Source of the DNA: Gonatopus flavifemur
Taxonomy: Eukaryota; Arthropoda; Insecta; Hymenoptera; Dryinidae
Direction of reading: 5' to 3'
DNA length: 64,000 bases
Assembly (NCBI GenBank): GCA_018340375.1
Contig: JAFFJZ010000016.1
Location: forward strand, 7,075,372 to 7,139,371
The notes below the pieces were generated by a model that had not been told where the DNA came from, did not search any database, and saw only the letters and a list, made by a program, of their open reading frames with translations. Within the stretch, counting starts at the first letter, position 1, and each line of letters begins with the position of its first letter. Shown piece after piece: positions 1 through 12,045 of this stretch. Position numbers and translations under genes: made by a program.

Positions 1-750
1 TAGTAGAACACAGGAATACATGGGAAGAGATGCACCCATGTAAGAGCTATCTTTTTCATCAGTCCACTAGGTGAATAAGTTTTCAATAATACACAGCCAA
101 GAATAAGTTCATAGGGTTTATTAGACGGCCAAAACAGCCTATTCTTGGCTTCTCGCACTCCACCGCTTGATCACTTTAATCCATCGTGAGTGCTCATTCT
201 TGAATCAAGAGAGTCTGGTCCTCCTCAGGACCCATCCACCAGAAGGAGCGTTGCCAACTAATGGATTTTCTAAGGTTTCAAATTGGGGTATTCTCAAAAA
301 AGACAAAAGTCACTGTCACTGTATCAGTCAAACTCTCACGGCTATTGCATCCATCCCGTTGATGCCACCCTCTCACGGCGAATTAGGGATGACATTGAGA
401 ATCAACCTCTTTACAGTGAATAATATGCCCCGGTTGGCATTCAATTCAACTCGTGGATCATGCGAATGTAGGATCACGATGAAATAGTATTCGGATCCAT
501 TGGCAATCGTCTGAGCCAATCATAAGTCAGTATTTCCGATAATCCCTCTCATATCTCACAAACGCTTCCATTCGCATTCTTGAACTCACATCGTCCGCGA
601 ATCCAGTAATAACATTATGTGAATACGCTAATCAGATTACGACATATTGTTCTTCATGAGAAGCAACTAGGAATCTCATGTTCTGATTGAACGAAAAGTA
701 CTTCACTCGTTTCACCGCAGAAAACGGTCATTTGAGTTATTGAAGATCCA
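1..750. other. Unannotated AT-rich stretch
   Basis: I see no gene, RNA or repeat here. Reading frames are short, lack recognisable motifs and show no splice pattern that would join them. Confidence 0.5.
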
Positions 751-754
751 TCAG

Positions 755-985
755 AAGTTCGACAAAAGTCTGTAACAGGTTTGTCAAAAGTCTGTCAGTA
801 GTCTGTCGAAAGTTTGACCGCAGCCTATTAAAAGTCCGTCGAAAGTTAGTCAAATGTCAGTCGGAAGTCCGGCGAAAGTTTGTCAGAAGTGTCTCAGAGA
901 CCTTGGCAATTTGTCTCATTTTCGTTGAGAGTCCATGGAAGTTTGGGGAAGTCTATCGGAAATCCATCGAACGTCCTCTAACGAC
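755..985. repeat. Degenerate short tandem repeat (AAGTCTGTCGA-like)
   Basis: About twenty imperfect copies of an 11-12 bp unit close to AAGTCTGTCGA follow one another, with variants such as AAGTCCGTCGA, AAGTTTGTCAG and AAGTCCGGCGA. The units keep the AGT..GTC core and drift elsewhere, as in an old minisatellite. No open frame is preserved through it. From here to 2040 I see nothing else that I can name. Confidence 0.7.
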
Positions 986-2811
986 GTTTCGCCTAAAGTT
1001 TTTTGTGAGCCCAAGATTGGTATTCAGTGTAGATTCTGAATTGTGACATCAGTCAAACCTCGCTGATGCCTTGGGAGGAAACAACGTTTACAATTTTCAA
1101 CGTTTCATGCATAATAATTCAAAAAATCTATTTTTCTCGTGGAATCTTTCAAATACCGGATGAAATTTCTAATATGCACCCTTATCTTCATATGTATGAG
1201 GAATATGTCTGTTGCAAATCTTCGCCGTTCCATTGAGTGTCCTCCAATCAAACCATTCCGGAATAGTCCGAAATGCAGCACTTGCATGTGTACTTCCACA
1301 GTACTTTTTGGAACCTTCACACTTTTTTTGTAACCAACCCTACTCACGACTTCTTCTCTCCACGCGGGGGTTGTCCCAACCAATGATTACTCCATTGAAT
1401 TGAATGAATATTGCGTGGAGTTCAATAAATCATGTAATCAGATTGTATTACTCAACACCCAATAAATATTCATAGGAACCGAAAAATTATTTTCCTTTCC
1501 AATGCAACGAGTTTTTGGACTACAATATTCTATTGCCTCGGTACCGGGAATTGAAAATCAATGAATACTTTATTAGATCATCCCAACAATGAGAAAATCC
1601 TAAAAACGTGAAAAAATCACGGCAAGCACGTGAAAATGTGATAAAAACTCACAAAACAAACGAACGGAAAACATGTCACAGGATCCCTTCCCCACTTGGA
1701 AGGAATGTTTTGAAATCAATGTGAACGACCAAGTAAATTCGATTATTCAAATAGTATGTGAATGATTTTTGGTATATCGTAATTCCAGTGCAATGAAAGA
1801 AGAATTATCGTTCTTACTACGAAACTGCTACAGGAATGATATTCGCAACGCATTGCCATGGCAGTGAAGAGCATATTCGATACAACTAGTCGTGTGGATA
1901 GAGAAAGGATGCGTATCGTTTTAGGACGGAATCAGATCGTTCTACCAACTCTAATGCAGTTGTCAGAGCCTTATCGTTCGTTGTTCCTTTCGAATATTTG
2001 TCGCAACCATAACACTAAGCACTAGCCTTCGTTAGCCCTCGCCTTCTGTTTCAGCATGTTGTGAACAGTATCCACCCGTACAGCACAACCACCGATCCTC
2101 CAACTAGGACTTCGGTGGACTGGAGGTGGAGAATTGGTGGAGAAGTGGGAGCCGTGGAAATAAGGGAGGAATAAGGGAGAGTCTCCGTTGAGGCAACGGA
2201 GAGGCGACGGAGAAATGTCCGCCCCCTGTATTTTCGATACAATTCTTATTGGTCCATTTAGGTAACCAAATCTGCATGTATGAATTCGAGAACTTGAGTT
2301 TCACTGAAAATACAGGGAGCGGACATTTCTCCGTCGCCTCAACGGAGACTCTCCCTTATTCCTCCCTTATTGCCACGGCTCCCATTTCTCCACACGGAAA
2401 AAAAAGATATATGAATTACCAATGCCGGTTTATAAACTTCCAATCAGGTTTCCTGATTCCTTTGATTAGAAAAAAAATAAAGTCTATAAGTGTCCTTGTA
2501 TATTTGATAGGTTTGTAGAGTTGCGGGAACAGTCGATGTTCAGTAAATATTCTTTCGTCACGGATAACTTTCGAGTCAGTAGATTTAATAAAACAAGCAG
2601 GTCTGAATTCTATAGTATTTCTTACTAATCAGCTCATGTAGAGTGAATACATGTTCAATGTAAGTTTCACTCGAATATCGAATCATTTCAAAACATATAA
2701 TTAGTTGTATATTCATATTCTACATTGTAGTAAAAAGTACTTCATATTCATGTAAACACTACCGATTATTTGTTTCATACCCAGACAGCACCGAATACCT
2801 CAGTTGTGTAT

Positions 2812-2916
2812 TAGAAACGTGTCCGTTACAAAAGCGGCCATAGAAACATTTCAGAAGGTCTTCAAATACCTTCCAAACACGTTTCTATGTCCGCTTTTGT
2901 AACGGAGATGTTTCTG
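2812..2916. repeat. Short hairpin repeat
   Basis: The arms GTCCGTTACAAAAGCGG.CA (2821-2840) and its complement (2888-2906) pair almost perfectly, extended outward by GAAAC blocks. The loop is about 33 bp and contains a second small inverted repeat. It lies inside the 10.1-kb transposon just upstream of the first SAM exon. Confidence 0.65.
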
Positions 2917-3097
2917 ATATATGACTGGAGTATTCGATGCTGTATGATCCACGAATTGGGATAGAACATTACACCTCGCATAATATAACAGAAAGTGACA
3001 GTTGAATACAGCCGCGTGATTGATCACATTCAGTCTTCGCGAAGAACGACGCGCACGTGAGACAAAATTGGAGTTGTGCTTTGTACATAGCGTATTT

Positions 3098-6000
3098 ATG
3101 AATGTTGTCATGGAACACTTTGTAAAAAACATCCTTTCTCAGTGGAAGTTGGAGACTTTGATTCCTATATTTGAAGGTCAGTTATTTGATTGATATATCG
3201 ATTAGTACGTTCGTTGATTATATTACCAAACGCGCTTAACCTCAAAATGCAAAATGAATTATAGAACCATAATCCGTAGTATTGGTATTTGATCAGCAAT
3301 CCAGTCAGTAAACTTCTCCTAGTTCGAATATGTACTATTCAATTTATAAGGAGAATAGATATTGAATACCAGCCGGTTTATTTATCGAATTGTAGTGTGC
3401 CTTCTACTATTTGCATCGACATTTGTTACGTTTTTCCTATATCCTAAGATGAGGTTTATTGCGTTTGCATTCAGTCATAATCTCTATTTCTTTTTTATTT
3501 TTGAAATGTTTCATTTGCTCATTGAACTTATGAAATTATTTTTTTTGAATTCATATAGCAAATGGAATAGATAAAGAGGTTTCCGACGAGCTCACGCTGA
3601 ACAATATTAAAGAATTGATCACCGCGTTGGGCCCCCGATCTAAATTCTTAAAACAGTATAAAGAATACTTGAAATCTTTGTTCAATGACACAGGAAAATT
3701 TGCAGAATATATGCAACAAAATTTTGTGGAAATTACATCATCTTATGAAGATGTTCTCGATTCATTGCAAAACGGATCTACATCCAATAATGAAATCATT
3801 ATTGGAGACCACAGTGGTGATCATAATTTTTCCACTACCAATCCAGTTCATGATCTTCACGCCGTCAACGATTTTCAAGATTTAGTTAATCGGGAAATGA
3901 ACGTTCTCTCATCTAATGAGACAGTTGAAATCATACAGCTTACGAATGATAATACTTGTATTCCTAGTGACGATGACAAAGAGAACATAATGAATAATAA
4001 GAGCGTGGAAGTAGAACCGATGGAAATGACTCATTCGACAGAAAATGGAATGGATCCCCTCGTGATAAAAGATCGTATGTAATATGCACTTTCATTTTAT
4101 ATTTTAATATTTCAGTATATCTCAGGTAACTAAAATAAAGAGAAACGTGATGAAACAACGAGAAATCCTCGTAAAATTTCATGATTCGGAGGAATTGTTT
4201 AGGAAGATGCATAGAAATCTCTAAAAAATCAATAGTACTTCCCAAGCATTTGAAAAACTTGTTGTTTCTGAAATATTTATAAGAGTGTTTTTCGAACAAG
4301 TATGGAGCTTTTCAGTCATTCTCGAAATATGTGTGAAGGCCATACGAAAAACATTTTTCAAAGTGTTATGATATTTAAAATACTTGGAAGACAGCTTCAA
4401 ATTCACATGAAGTTTTTTCAACTATTCTAATCATATTTCAGAACCTCTGTGAAAAAATAAGCTCTTGCATGAAATCTTGGTTTAATACAACAATCTGAAT
4501 ATTTCTGTTATTACGTAAGAAAACATACAAAAAAATGATATCTTGACGTTAACTAGATTGCATTGTCCAAGTCTGAAAATCACTCACTATCGTAGGGTCA
4601 AAGACAGGGCCCGTTTAAGATTTTTGTTGCCTGGAATATTTAATTCTGTTTCATCAACGGATTCATATTCAATATAGATATCAAATTTCCTCCGATAGAT
4701 AACATACTCAAAGCAACTTTGGAAGCCGGTACAAGAGAGATTTTAATCATGTTAGAAAGAAACCTACCATCCAAACGGAATAAAATAAGTAATTTCATCA
4801 TCCGTGCAGAATTGGGGAAGAATCCTAATAAGAGGTGCTTTATTCGATGTAGCTTGTTTCTCTTTGTGAATGAAAACATATTCGAAATAGATTGTTGTCA
4901 ATAAATATGATTCAATTTCCCAGGTTATTAGCGAATGAATTTAAACGATTGGCACAAAGTATTGTCAACATTTTTCCAGAAGAAATTACAGGAACTTACT
5001 ACATACCATACACCAAAACTGCTGAGGGTTCATTTTCTGCGCGTGGTTTACTTCATGATATATATCATAATATTAGGAAGGAGTTCAAGGATATTGGTTT
5101 AATATCGAATGCTTCCGATGGAAATAATGCTTGTAAGTAAAATAGAATATCATGTATTGAGAAGCATTATGATATGTTTGATGAGATATATTTATTTTGA
5201 ATCAACAGCAACAAATATAACCAGTGTTGCAGAAAAATCTGACGTGGAATGGTTGGAAAATAATATCGAGCCGCAAACGACGGTCACAGAAAAGTGGAAA
5301 AATACTTATCATTCACGCGTTTCTATGCTGAAAGAATTGAAAATACATGAATATTTTGAAATATTCAAGTGCTTACTCGCTCCAAATGCTTATACCTTGG
5401 TTGGTTTTTTGTCTAACTTATCGTTGATGGCATGAAGTACAATTTTCATCCCCAATCATGATAATATGAATGTTCGTGTATGGTAGCTCATCGTAGATCA
5501 ATGTAGTCTTGAACCTGGATTTCTATGATTGGTTCAGAGCGATAGATTCCTACAGTGGGTGGCCAAATTATTAGGCCACAATTGAGATTATCGAGAATAC
5601 TCCAAAGTTGAATATCTCAGTGAAAAATTATCGTAAGGAAACAAATGAATACGCAATTTCAAGGGCAAAGTCTACTCTTTGAGCATCATTGGATCTCTTT
5701 GGTCTATCATGTTTGCCCGACAACCTACATCGCATTAAGTATGAGCATTTTGCTCGATATTTCCTCAGTTTTTCAAACAGAAGGAGCTCGCAGGAAGATT
5801 AAAACATGGAAACACGAAAATAAACATTTTGTAGAGAATTTCCTCAGCTCCAAAACGCTCTTTTTATTTTCCTGGTAGAGTCATTCTCAGCGGAGTTATG
5901 TCATGTTTTATGACTTGTAATTTTGAGACGGTTAAGGGAACAAAAAATTTCCTTGGAGGAAAAAGTTTTGTTTTAAGATGTATTATACGCAGAAAATACT

Positions 6001-7689
6001 TTTGAAAGCAATCAAAAACCTCTCGAAGTATTTTTTTTTCGTATAATACATAGCAAAACTAAACTTTTTCCTCCAAGGAAATTTTTTGTTCCCTTAACCG
6101 TCTCAAAATTACAAGTCATAAAACATGACATAACTCCGCTGAAAATGACTCTACCAGGAAAATAAAAAAAGCGTTTTGGAGCTGAGGAAATTCTCTACAA
6201 AATGTTTATTTTCGTGTTTCCATGTTTTAATCTTCCTGCGAGCTCCTTCTGTTTGAAAAACTGAGGAAATATCGAGCAAAATGCTCATACTTAATGCGAT
6301 GTAGGTTGTCGGGCAAACATGATAGACCAAAGAGGTCAAATGATGCTCAAAGAGTAGACTTTGCCCTTGAAATTGCGTATTCATTTGTTTCCTTACGATA
6401 ATTTTTCACTGAGATATTCAACTTTGGAGTAATCTCAATAATCTCAATTGTGGCCTAATAATTTGGCCACCCACTGTAGTTCAACGAATGGAAATTAATA
6501 GCTTCCTATCAACCATAGAAATCTGGACTTACAAATATCCGGGTCGACGATTTAATATTTATGTTGTATCATTTTGAGAAACACTCTGTGGCATTCAAAC
6601 ATAAGATTTCAATCTGCCGTAATCGAATATCCGTATCGAATTTTAGGTTCCATCAAACACAAATCTCGTGATGAAATTTGTACCGTGTCTTTTCGATGCG
6701 ATTTTGAAAATAATCGAGAGTAATTCAGATATTTTCGTTGATTCACAGTTGGATCAGGATTTTGATCAGAAGTATGCTGAACATTCTAATAATTTATTCT
6801 TGGAATGGCCTCTCATATAAAAAATAATCGCTCATGCTCAAACGAAGCAAAAAGATTCAACTATCTCTACAATTTTGACTGGATATAAAGACCTTATAGC
6901 TACCGGTAAGTTTTGACTTGTATTCGATATTACAAATCCCCACAATGAGGTGAAGAATTTGAAGACTTCGAAGTAATTAACTTTCATCAATTGATATTCA
7001 CTCAGAATAAACGTAAACGTTTATAAGTTTATATTATCTAATCTAAATTATTGAATTGGAATTTCACAGGATCAACAGAAGTTTTGGCATTACTAATTTT
7101 GCCATTATTATTAGGAACTGCTAACATGAGAACTAAAAGATCCGCTGAAGGGCATTGGAGGCCATCTAAAAAAGAAATCCAGCGAGCCTTTTTGCTCCAC
7201 ATTCAGGTATGTACTCTATGTTGGAAGAGATTCCGTTCACTGATTCACTTATTGTATGATATATTTTTGCACATGAAAGTTTTTTCTATACCATATTCCA
7301 TTATTGGTATTCATCAATTATTGATCCATATGATGATAATTATTGCTTCTCTACAGACAATTGACGAATCACAACCTCGTATAGAAGAGAGGAGAAAACT
7401 TTTTGTGAAGTTCAACTTGACAGATCAACCATTGGCAGTTATTTGTGGACCCCTTTCAAAAATCGTTAGCTGTTTCACATTAATCAATGGTGTTCAATAT
7501 GTTGTACCGTCGCCTTTGAAAGCAGTGGACTCCTGTTTCAAAGCATTTCTTGCATTGAATGCAGAATATCCTGCCATAGCAGGTCATGTATGGGTGTTCT
7601 CGTTATTCATGGTATATAAAATGTCACCAGGAACACGAAAACGATACACCTCTACAGACGAATTGATTTCAGACTTGAAACAATTATAA
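3098..7689 (+). pseudogene. SAM-domain protein gene of the 10.1-kb transposon (8 exons, one premature stop)
   Basis: Eight exons join in phase with GT/AG borders: 3098-3176, 3559-4074, 4678-4834, 4924-5132, 5209-5399, 6647-6905, 7070-7206, 7357-7689. They total 1881 nt, 627 codons. Exons 1 and 2 together give a sterile alpha motif: residues 5-26 around the W of LSQWKLETLIP, then NIKELITALGPRSKFLK, the usual last SAM helix. An acidic, Asn-rich linker follows, then conserved blocks EFKRLAQSIVN..FPEE, SARGLLHDIYHNIRKEF and a C-terminal block PLAVICGPL..CF.LING..Y.V. This architecture is known from many uncharacterised insect and cnidarian repeat proteins; the molecular role is unknown. Intron 5 holds a 924-bp fold-back element. 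The one lesion seen is an in-frame TAA at 6818-6820, near codon 442. Inference: it is the transposon's accessory protein, acting beside the transposase. Confidence 0.75.
5553..6476. mobile_element. 924-bp Tc1/mariner-like fold-back element (MITE)
   Basis: The termini CAGTGGGTGGCCAAATTATT and its complement are flanked by TA (5551-5552, 6477-6478), the Tc1/mariner target duplication. Almost the whole element is inverted repeat, with a short centre near 6000-6035. Each arm carries the same 77-codon open frame (5645-5878 plus, 6151-6384 minus), differing at one or two residues. No transposase motif is visible in that frame. It sits in intron 5 of the SAM gene. Confidence 0.85.
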
Positions 7690-8116
7690 CGTGTAACGTT
7701 ATTTTATATTGCAAATAATCTGTGACATGAGTTTATGATTCAATTTCACAATTTGAAAATTGTTTTTTTTTCTGCAATATTTTGAGTTTCTACTGTGGGT
7801 GATGAAAACATCATGATCATTTCGATTGATATAGATAGTTCTCAGTACTTCAGTTTCAAGTTTCATAGAGAATGAAGCATAACATAACTTTAATAGTACA
7901 TATGTAATGTATTCTTGATGTTTATGACTTAACATGAATATTCTTCGGTACACTCCTCGTAATTGATCAATTGTGGTGACTCTTAACTGAAACCACATTC
8001 GAAATTTTTCATTTGAATCAGTTTGATGAAAAAAAAATGTGACTTTTATATACTTTCATATACTTTCAGTTCGCAAAATTCTTTGATTTTTCAGAGTTCG
8101 CTCAATTCATTGAAAT
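7690..8116. other. Spacer between the two transposon genes
   Basis: AT-rich sequence between the SAM gene stop and the transposase start. I see no exon of good quality. A TTTTCAG acceptor-like site just before 8094 could precede the first transposase exon, so a short upstream exon is possible but not identified. Confidence 0.4.
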
Positions 8117-10569
8117 ATGGATACGTATATGATGGAGTGTTTCAGACCAAATTGCAAAAATGGATTCAATTCTATCAACTTCTATTCAATGCATCTAAGA
8201 ACTGGTCATAATTTGTCAGAATTTGATGTATATCAATGCACAGTTGGTGAATGTTTTCGGAAATATAACAATTTCCATTCATTTGAGAAACATTTGAATT
8301 CTGCGCATAAGAATATGGAACATCGGAGAACATCTCCAGTCGTACCCAACACAGAGTCACAAATTATGGGAATAGACCCTATGAATAAAAATACACCGCT
8401 GGCGTATGATATTCATTACAGTTCTGATACAAATCTTTCATTCAAAAACATTGATTTGAATACACAAGCAGCGAAATTTATTTCCTCTCCATATAACCAT
8501 CCAGCTATTCCAAAAAAATGTGTGCAGTTTATCATTGACGAATTAGAGAATTTTTTCGAGAATTCCTATATCCCAAAGATGAAGAGCGAGATTCATAAAA
8601 GTATTCAGGGTTTAGATTCGAGCGATGACAAAATTTGGAATGCCATAGAATCGGTATTGAATTCCGAAGCCCATTTGTTCCCCCATTTGAACACTGAATA
8701 TCGCAGATTGGAATATTACCAATCTCAAGGCTTCTATACACCACCAAAAGAGTATACTTTGGGGTATTCGAGAGTGGAAATCAAGCGCGAGAATCAAATT
8801 GTTTCAGAGTCACAACCTATGAAAGGATATTACGTACCCCTCAATCAGACATTGAAAGCTTCATTCAAATGCCAAATTTTCTAAACGAAATCAAAGAATA
8901 CGTGGAAAAACTAAATAATGAATCTGAAGTGATGTCTAACTTTATTCAAGGAAGTTATTGGCAAAAAAGACGTGAAACACATGGAAATGGATTAGTTTTC
9001 CCTCTGTTTATTTATTTCGATGATTTCGAAACTGGAAACCCACTAGGCGCTCATGCTGGTTCCAATAAGCTAGGAGCGGTATATTTTTCTATCCCTTGTG
9101 TTCCACCTAAGTATGCTTCCAAACTTGAGCACATGCATTTGGCATTATTATTTCACTCAAACGACAGGATAGCATTTGGGAACCAAGCTTCCTTCAGAAT
9201 ACTTATTGATCGGTTAAAAAACTTACAACAAGAAGGAATCTCTATCGAGACAGAAAATGGAATTGAAAATGTTTATTTCGAATGTGGTCTCTTAGTGGGT
9301 GATAATTTAGGTTCGCATAGTATTTGTGGTTTCACTGAGAGTTTTTCAGCTAATTTTTGTTGTCGATTTTGTGAAATGGATAAAGATTCAATGAAGTATC
9401 CATGTACAGAGGATGTATCCTTTCTACGCACGGAAGATTCATATAGAATCCATGTAGATCTCAATGACATTCGTGAAACAGGTATCAGAGAATTATGCGT
9501 TTGGAATGCTTCACCTGGATTCCACGTGACACGGAATTTCAGCCCTGATATTATGCATGATGTCTTCGAAGGGGTTTGCAATTACACTCTGCAAATGATT
9601 TTAAATAATTTCGTTCATGAAATGAAATCCTTTAGTCTTGAAATCCTCAATTCCAGGATAAGAACTTTAAATTATGGATACTTGGAAGCTTCCAATAAAC
9701 TACCTCTCATAACACTTGATCAATTGAAGAATAAACTAAAGATGTCGGCCTCTGAGATGATGTGTTTCACGAGATATTCAGCACTGATGATTGGTGATTT
9801 TATACCACACGGGAATGAGCATTGGGAATTACATCTAACTCTGAGGAAAATTATAGATATTATCACGGCTCCAAAATTACATGTTGATGATGCAAAAGTT
9901 CTCGAAGTATATATAACAGAATTCAATCGTTTCTATATTCAACTTTCAGGTCTCCATTTGAAACCAAAATTCCACCACATGATTCATTACAAAAGATGAA
10001 TTTTATTATTTGGTCCTCTGGTACATTGTTGGTCAATGAGCTTTGAATCCAAACATAAAATATTGAAGTTGAGTGCTAATATTTCTAGTTGTAGAAAAAA
10101 TATTGTATACACATCAGCTTCCAGAAATCAATTGAAATTATGCCATTCATTCATGGCTGGAATTCCCGATTCAGAAGTTATGTTCGGTTCAATAATTCAA
10201 ACAGAATGTGCACAGTTCTTAGAATATTTCAAGAACGGAACCAATGGGGATGTATTAGAGGTTCAATGGGCAGAAATGAACGGTACAATTTACGAATTGA
10301 ACACGATAATATGTACAAGGTGCAACGGAAATTCATTGCCACAATTTGGGAAAATTTCATCGATTTATACTTGTGCGAAAAAAATTTATTTTAGAATAAT
10401 ACCAATGAATACCTTACAATTTGACGTTCATTTCCATGCTTATGAAATTGATTTTCTGGAAGAATCTTCTAATAATATCATACCTTACGATGAACTCCCG
10501 TGCAAGAGCCTATGTTTGCTGATTGAAAAAAATAATAAGTTTTATGTTTCTACTCGATACAGAGTTTAA
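8117..10569 (+). pseudogene. C2H2-finger plus Tnp2/CACTA-like transposase gene
   Basis: The product would be the DNA-cutting transposase of the 10.1-kb element. The N-terminus (8117-8315) holds two C2H2-like fingers, each C-x4-C-x12-H-x4-H (near residues 8-32 and 41-66), likely for binding DNA. After a linker comes the transposase-like core: GDNLGSHSICGFTESFSANF, a CCRFC cysteine pair, SPDIMHDVFEGV and, near the C-terminus, KPKFHHMIHY then FGPL..CWSMSFESKHK. These blocks are typical of Tnp2/EnSpm-like transposases in animals. Two lesions break it: a one-base frame change between about 8850 and 8885, and TGA at 9997-9999 where relatives continue in the same frame. The polyadenylation signal AATAAA at 10771 follows. 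Family assignment is from motif memory, not a search. Confidence 0.7.
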
Positions 10570-10729
10570 GTGATGAGTTTTGGATCACATATAAAAACTA
10601 TGTAATGTTTTGTTTGTTCAATTTCAAGATGATTGTTTGATTTTAAGATGATACAGAGTTTAAGTGGTGAGTTTTGGATTACATATAAAAACTATGTAAT
10701 GTTTTGTTTGTTTAATTTTGGGATGATTG
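10556..10729 (+). repeat. Tandem duplication of about 80 bp at the 3' end of the transposase gene
   Basis: Two copies (10556-10636 and 10650-10729) begin GATACAGAGTTTAAGTG and continue through ACATATAAAAACTATGTAAT. The duplicated piece includes the last codons and stop, so the 3' UTR repeats the gene end. AATAAA follows at 10771-10776. Confidence 0.85.
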
Positions 10730-11314
10730 CAGTAATAATCCTGTGATATTCTCATTTCTGTACTATTGTCAATAAAGCCTGGAGAACAGGGGGAAAACAG
10801 GAAGTTCAATGTTTTTTTCGTTATATCCGACTGATTAAAATATTATATCAGTGGATATCTTTTATACTTTTGGTGAAGAATGATTACTCTGTACCTGTTT
10901 CATGTTCAATAATAACTCATGTTAATAAATTTGTTATTGAAAAATCACAATGAAAATTGTCTGCTCTTGATGAATTATTCTTTTTGCTTATCTGAAGCAA
11001 TTAAACTGTTGCATGGAAACCATGAATTATCTGAAATTATCTCTTGTGTTAACATAAAAAATACTACCGCACTGTATACCGTGCTTTCTATTTGTTGAAA
11101 TTGAAATTTCATCCTTACATTCGCAATCGTATATACATGCGTATCAATGTGTGGAATTCTAAATTCTCACTGATAAAAGAGAATATTTTATATCAAACGT
11201 TTGTGTGAGACATAAGAAATATTTCATATCCTAAAAATAGATTCTTTGATCAGTTTCACTTATGGTATAGAATCCAAGGATCATTTTCACGCATTGATAT
11301 GGGAGGTTCGAACT

Positions 11315-11424
11315 ATCCCAAGTAGCAAGCGAACGTTGTATATATACTATGCATGTTCATAGTATATCTAGATGTACTATGAAGTTGCATAGTATATATA
11401 CAACGTTCGCTTGCTACTTGGGAT
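11315..11424. mobile_element. 110-bp near-perfect hairpin MITE
   Basis: ATCCCAAGTAGCAAGCGAAC at the left end is exactly complementary to the right end. The inner arms pair through TTGTATATATACTATGCA with a small central loop. Flanking TSD is not clear. It is nested inside the 10.1-kb transposon. The remaining sequence of the transposon's right third (10.8-12.5 kb) is AT-rich with no gene seen. Confidence 0.85.
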
Positions 11425-11964
11425 TTCATTGTCACGATAAAACCTTCATGAAAATATTACATACTCAACATACGAATGGTTTTTCACAGTACATGTTCCT
11501 CAGCTATAGGAAAAGTCGATAGAAGTCAAATTTTATTTATTAATCAATTGTATTCATTAATTTTATTTTCCAGTACAACAGTTATTCAGACAATGAATTC
11601 GAATAAATTAATACGAATTGAAAATAAATTTGAATTCATGCGAAAATAAATATTCATATTGCGAATTATCAGTTGAATTCCCCTTGAAAATACAGGAGCA
11701 CTTGGATATTTGATTTATCACTAAAATGGAATAGTGAAAATAGTGATAGGAAGTTTAGAATATATGAGAACTAAAATATTGAAGACCACTCACTTATGAA
11801 AAAAATGAAAATCTCTAATACTAAAATCAACAGCACATTCAATGCATTACATGCCAATATAACCTATGAATATGAAGCATATTTATCCGCAACGTTCGTC
11901 CCTGAATTCTGATGACGTCATGTTGATCATTAAGATTCAATTCTATGATCTCTCGCTGTTATAT

Positions 11965-12045
11965 CATAGTGTAGCTCAAGTCGGTGCAGGTTAGGCTTTA
12001 GTCGCGTAGGTAGGTAGGTAGGTAAGTAGGTTCGAATCCCCTTTC
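11965..12045 (+). repeat. tRNA-like (SINE-type) Pol III promoter remnant
   Basis: GGTTCGAATCCCC at about 12029-12041 is an excellent B box. Upstream lies GTGTAGCTCAAGTCGGTGC, a plausible A box, and between them a (GTAG)n run. No cloverleaf with a proper acceptor stem forms, so this is a tRNA-derived remnant, not a tRNA. A similar TAGGTAGGT plus B-box arrangement occurs near 16650 inside another CAC.G element. Confidence 0.5.
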
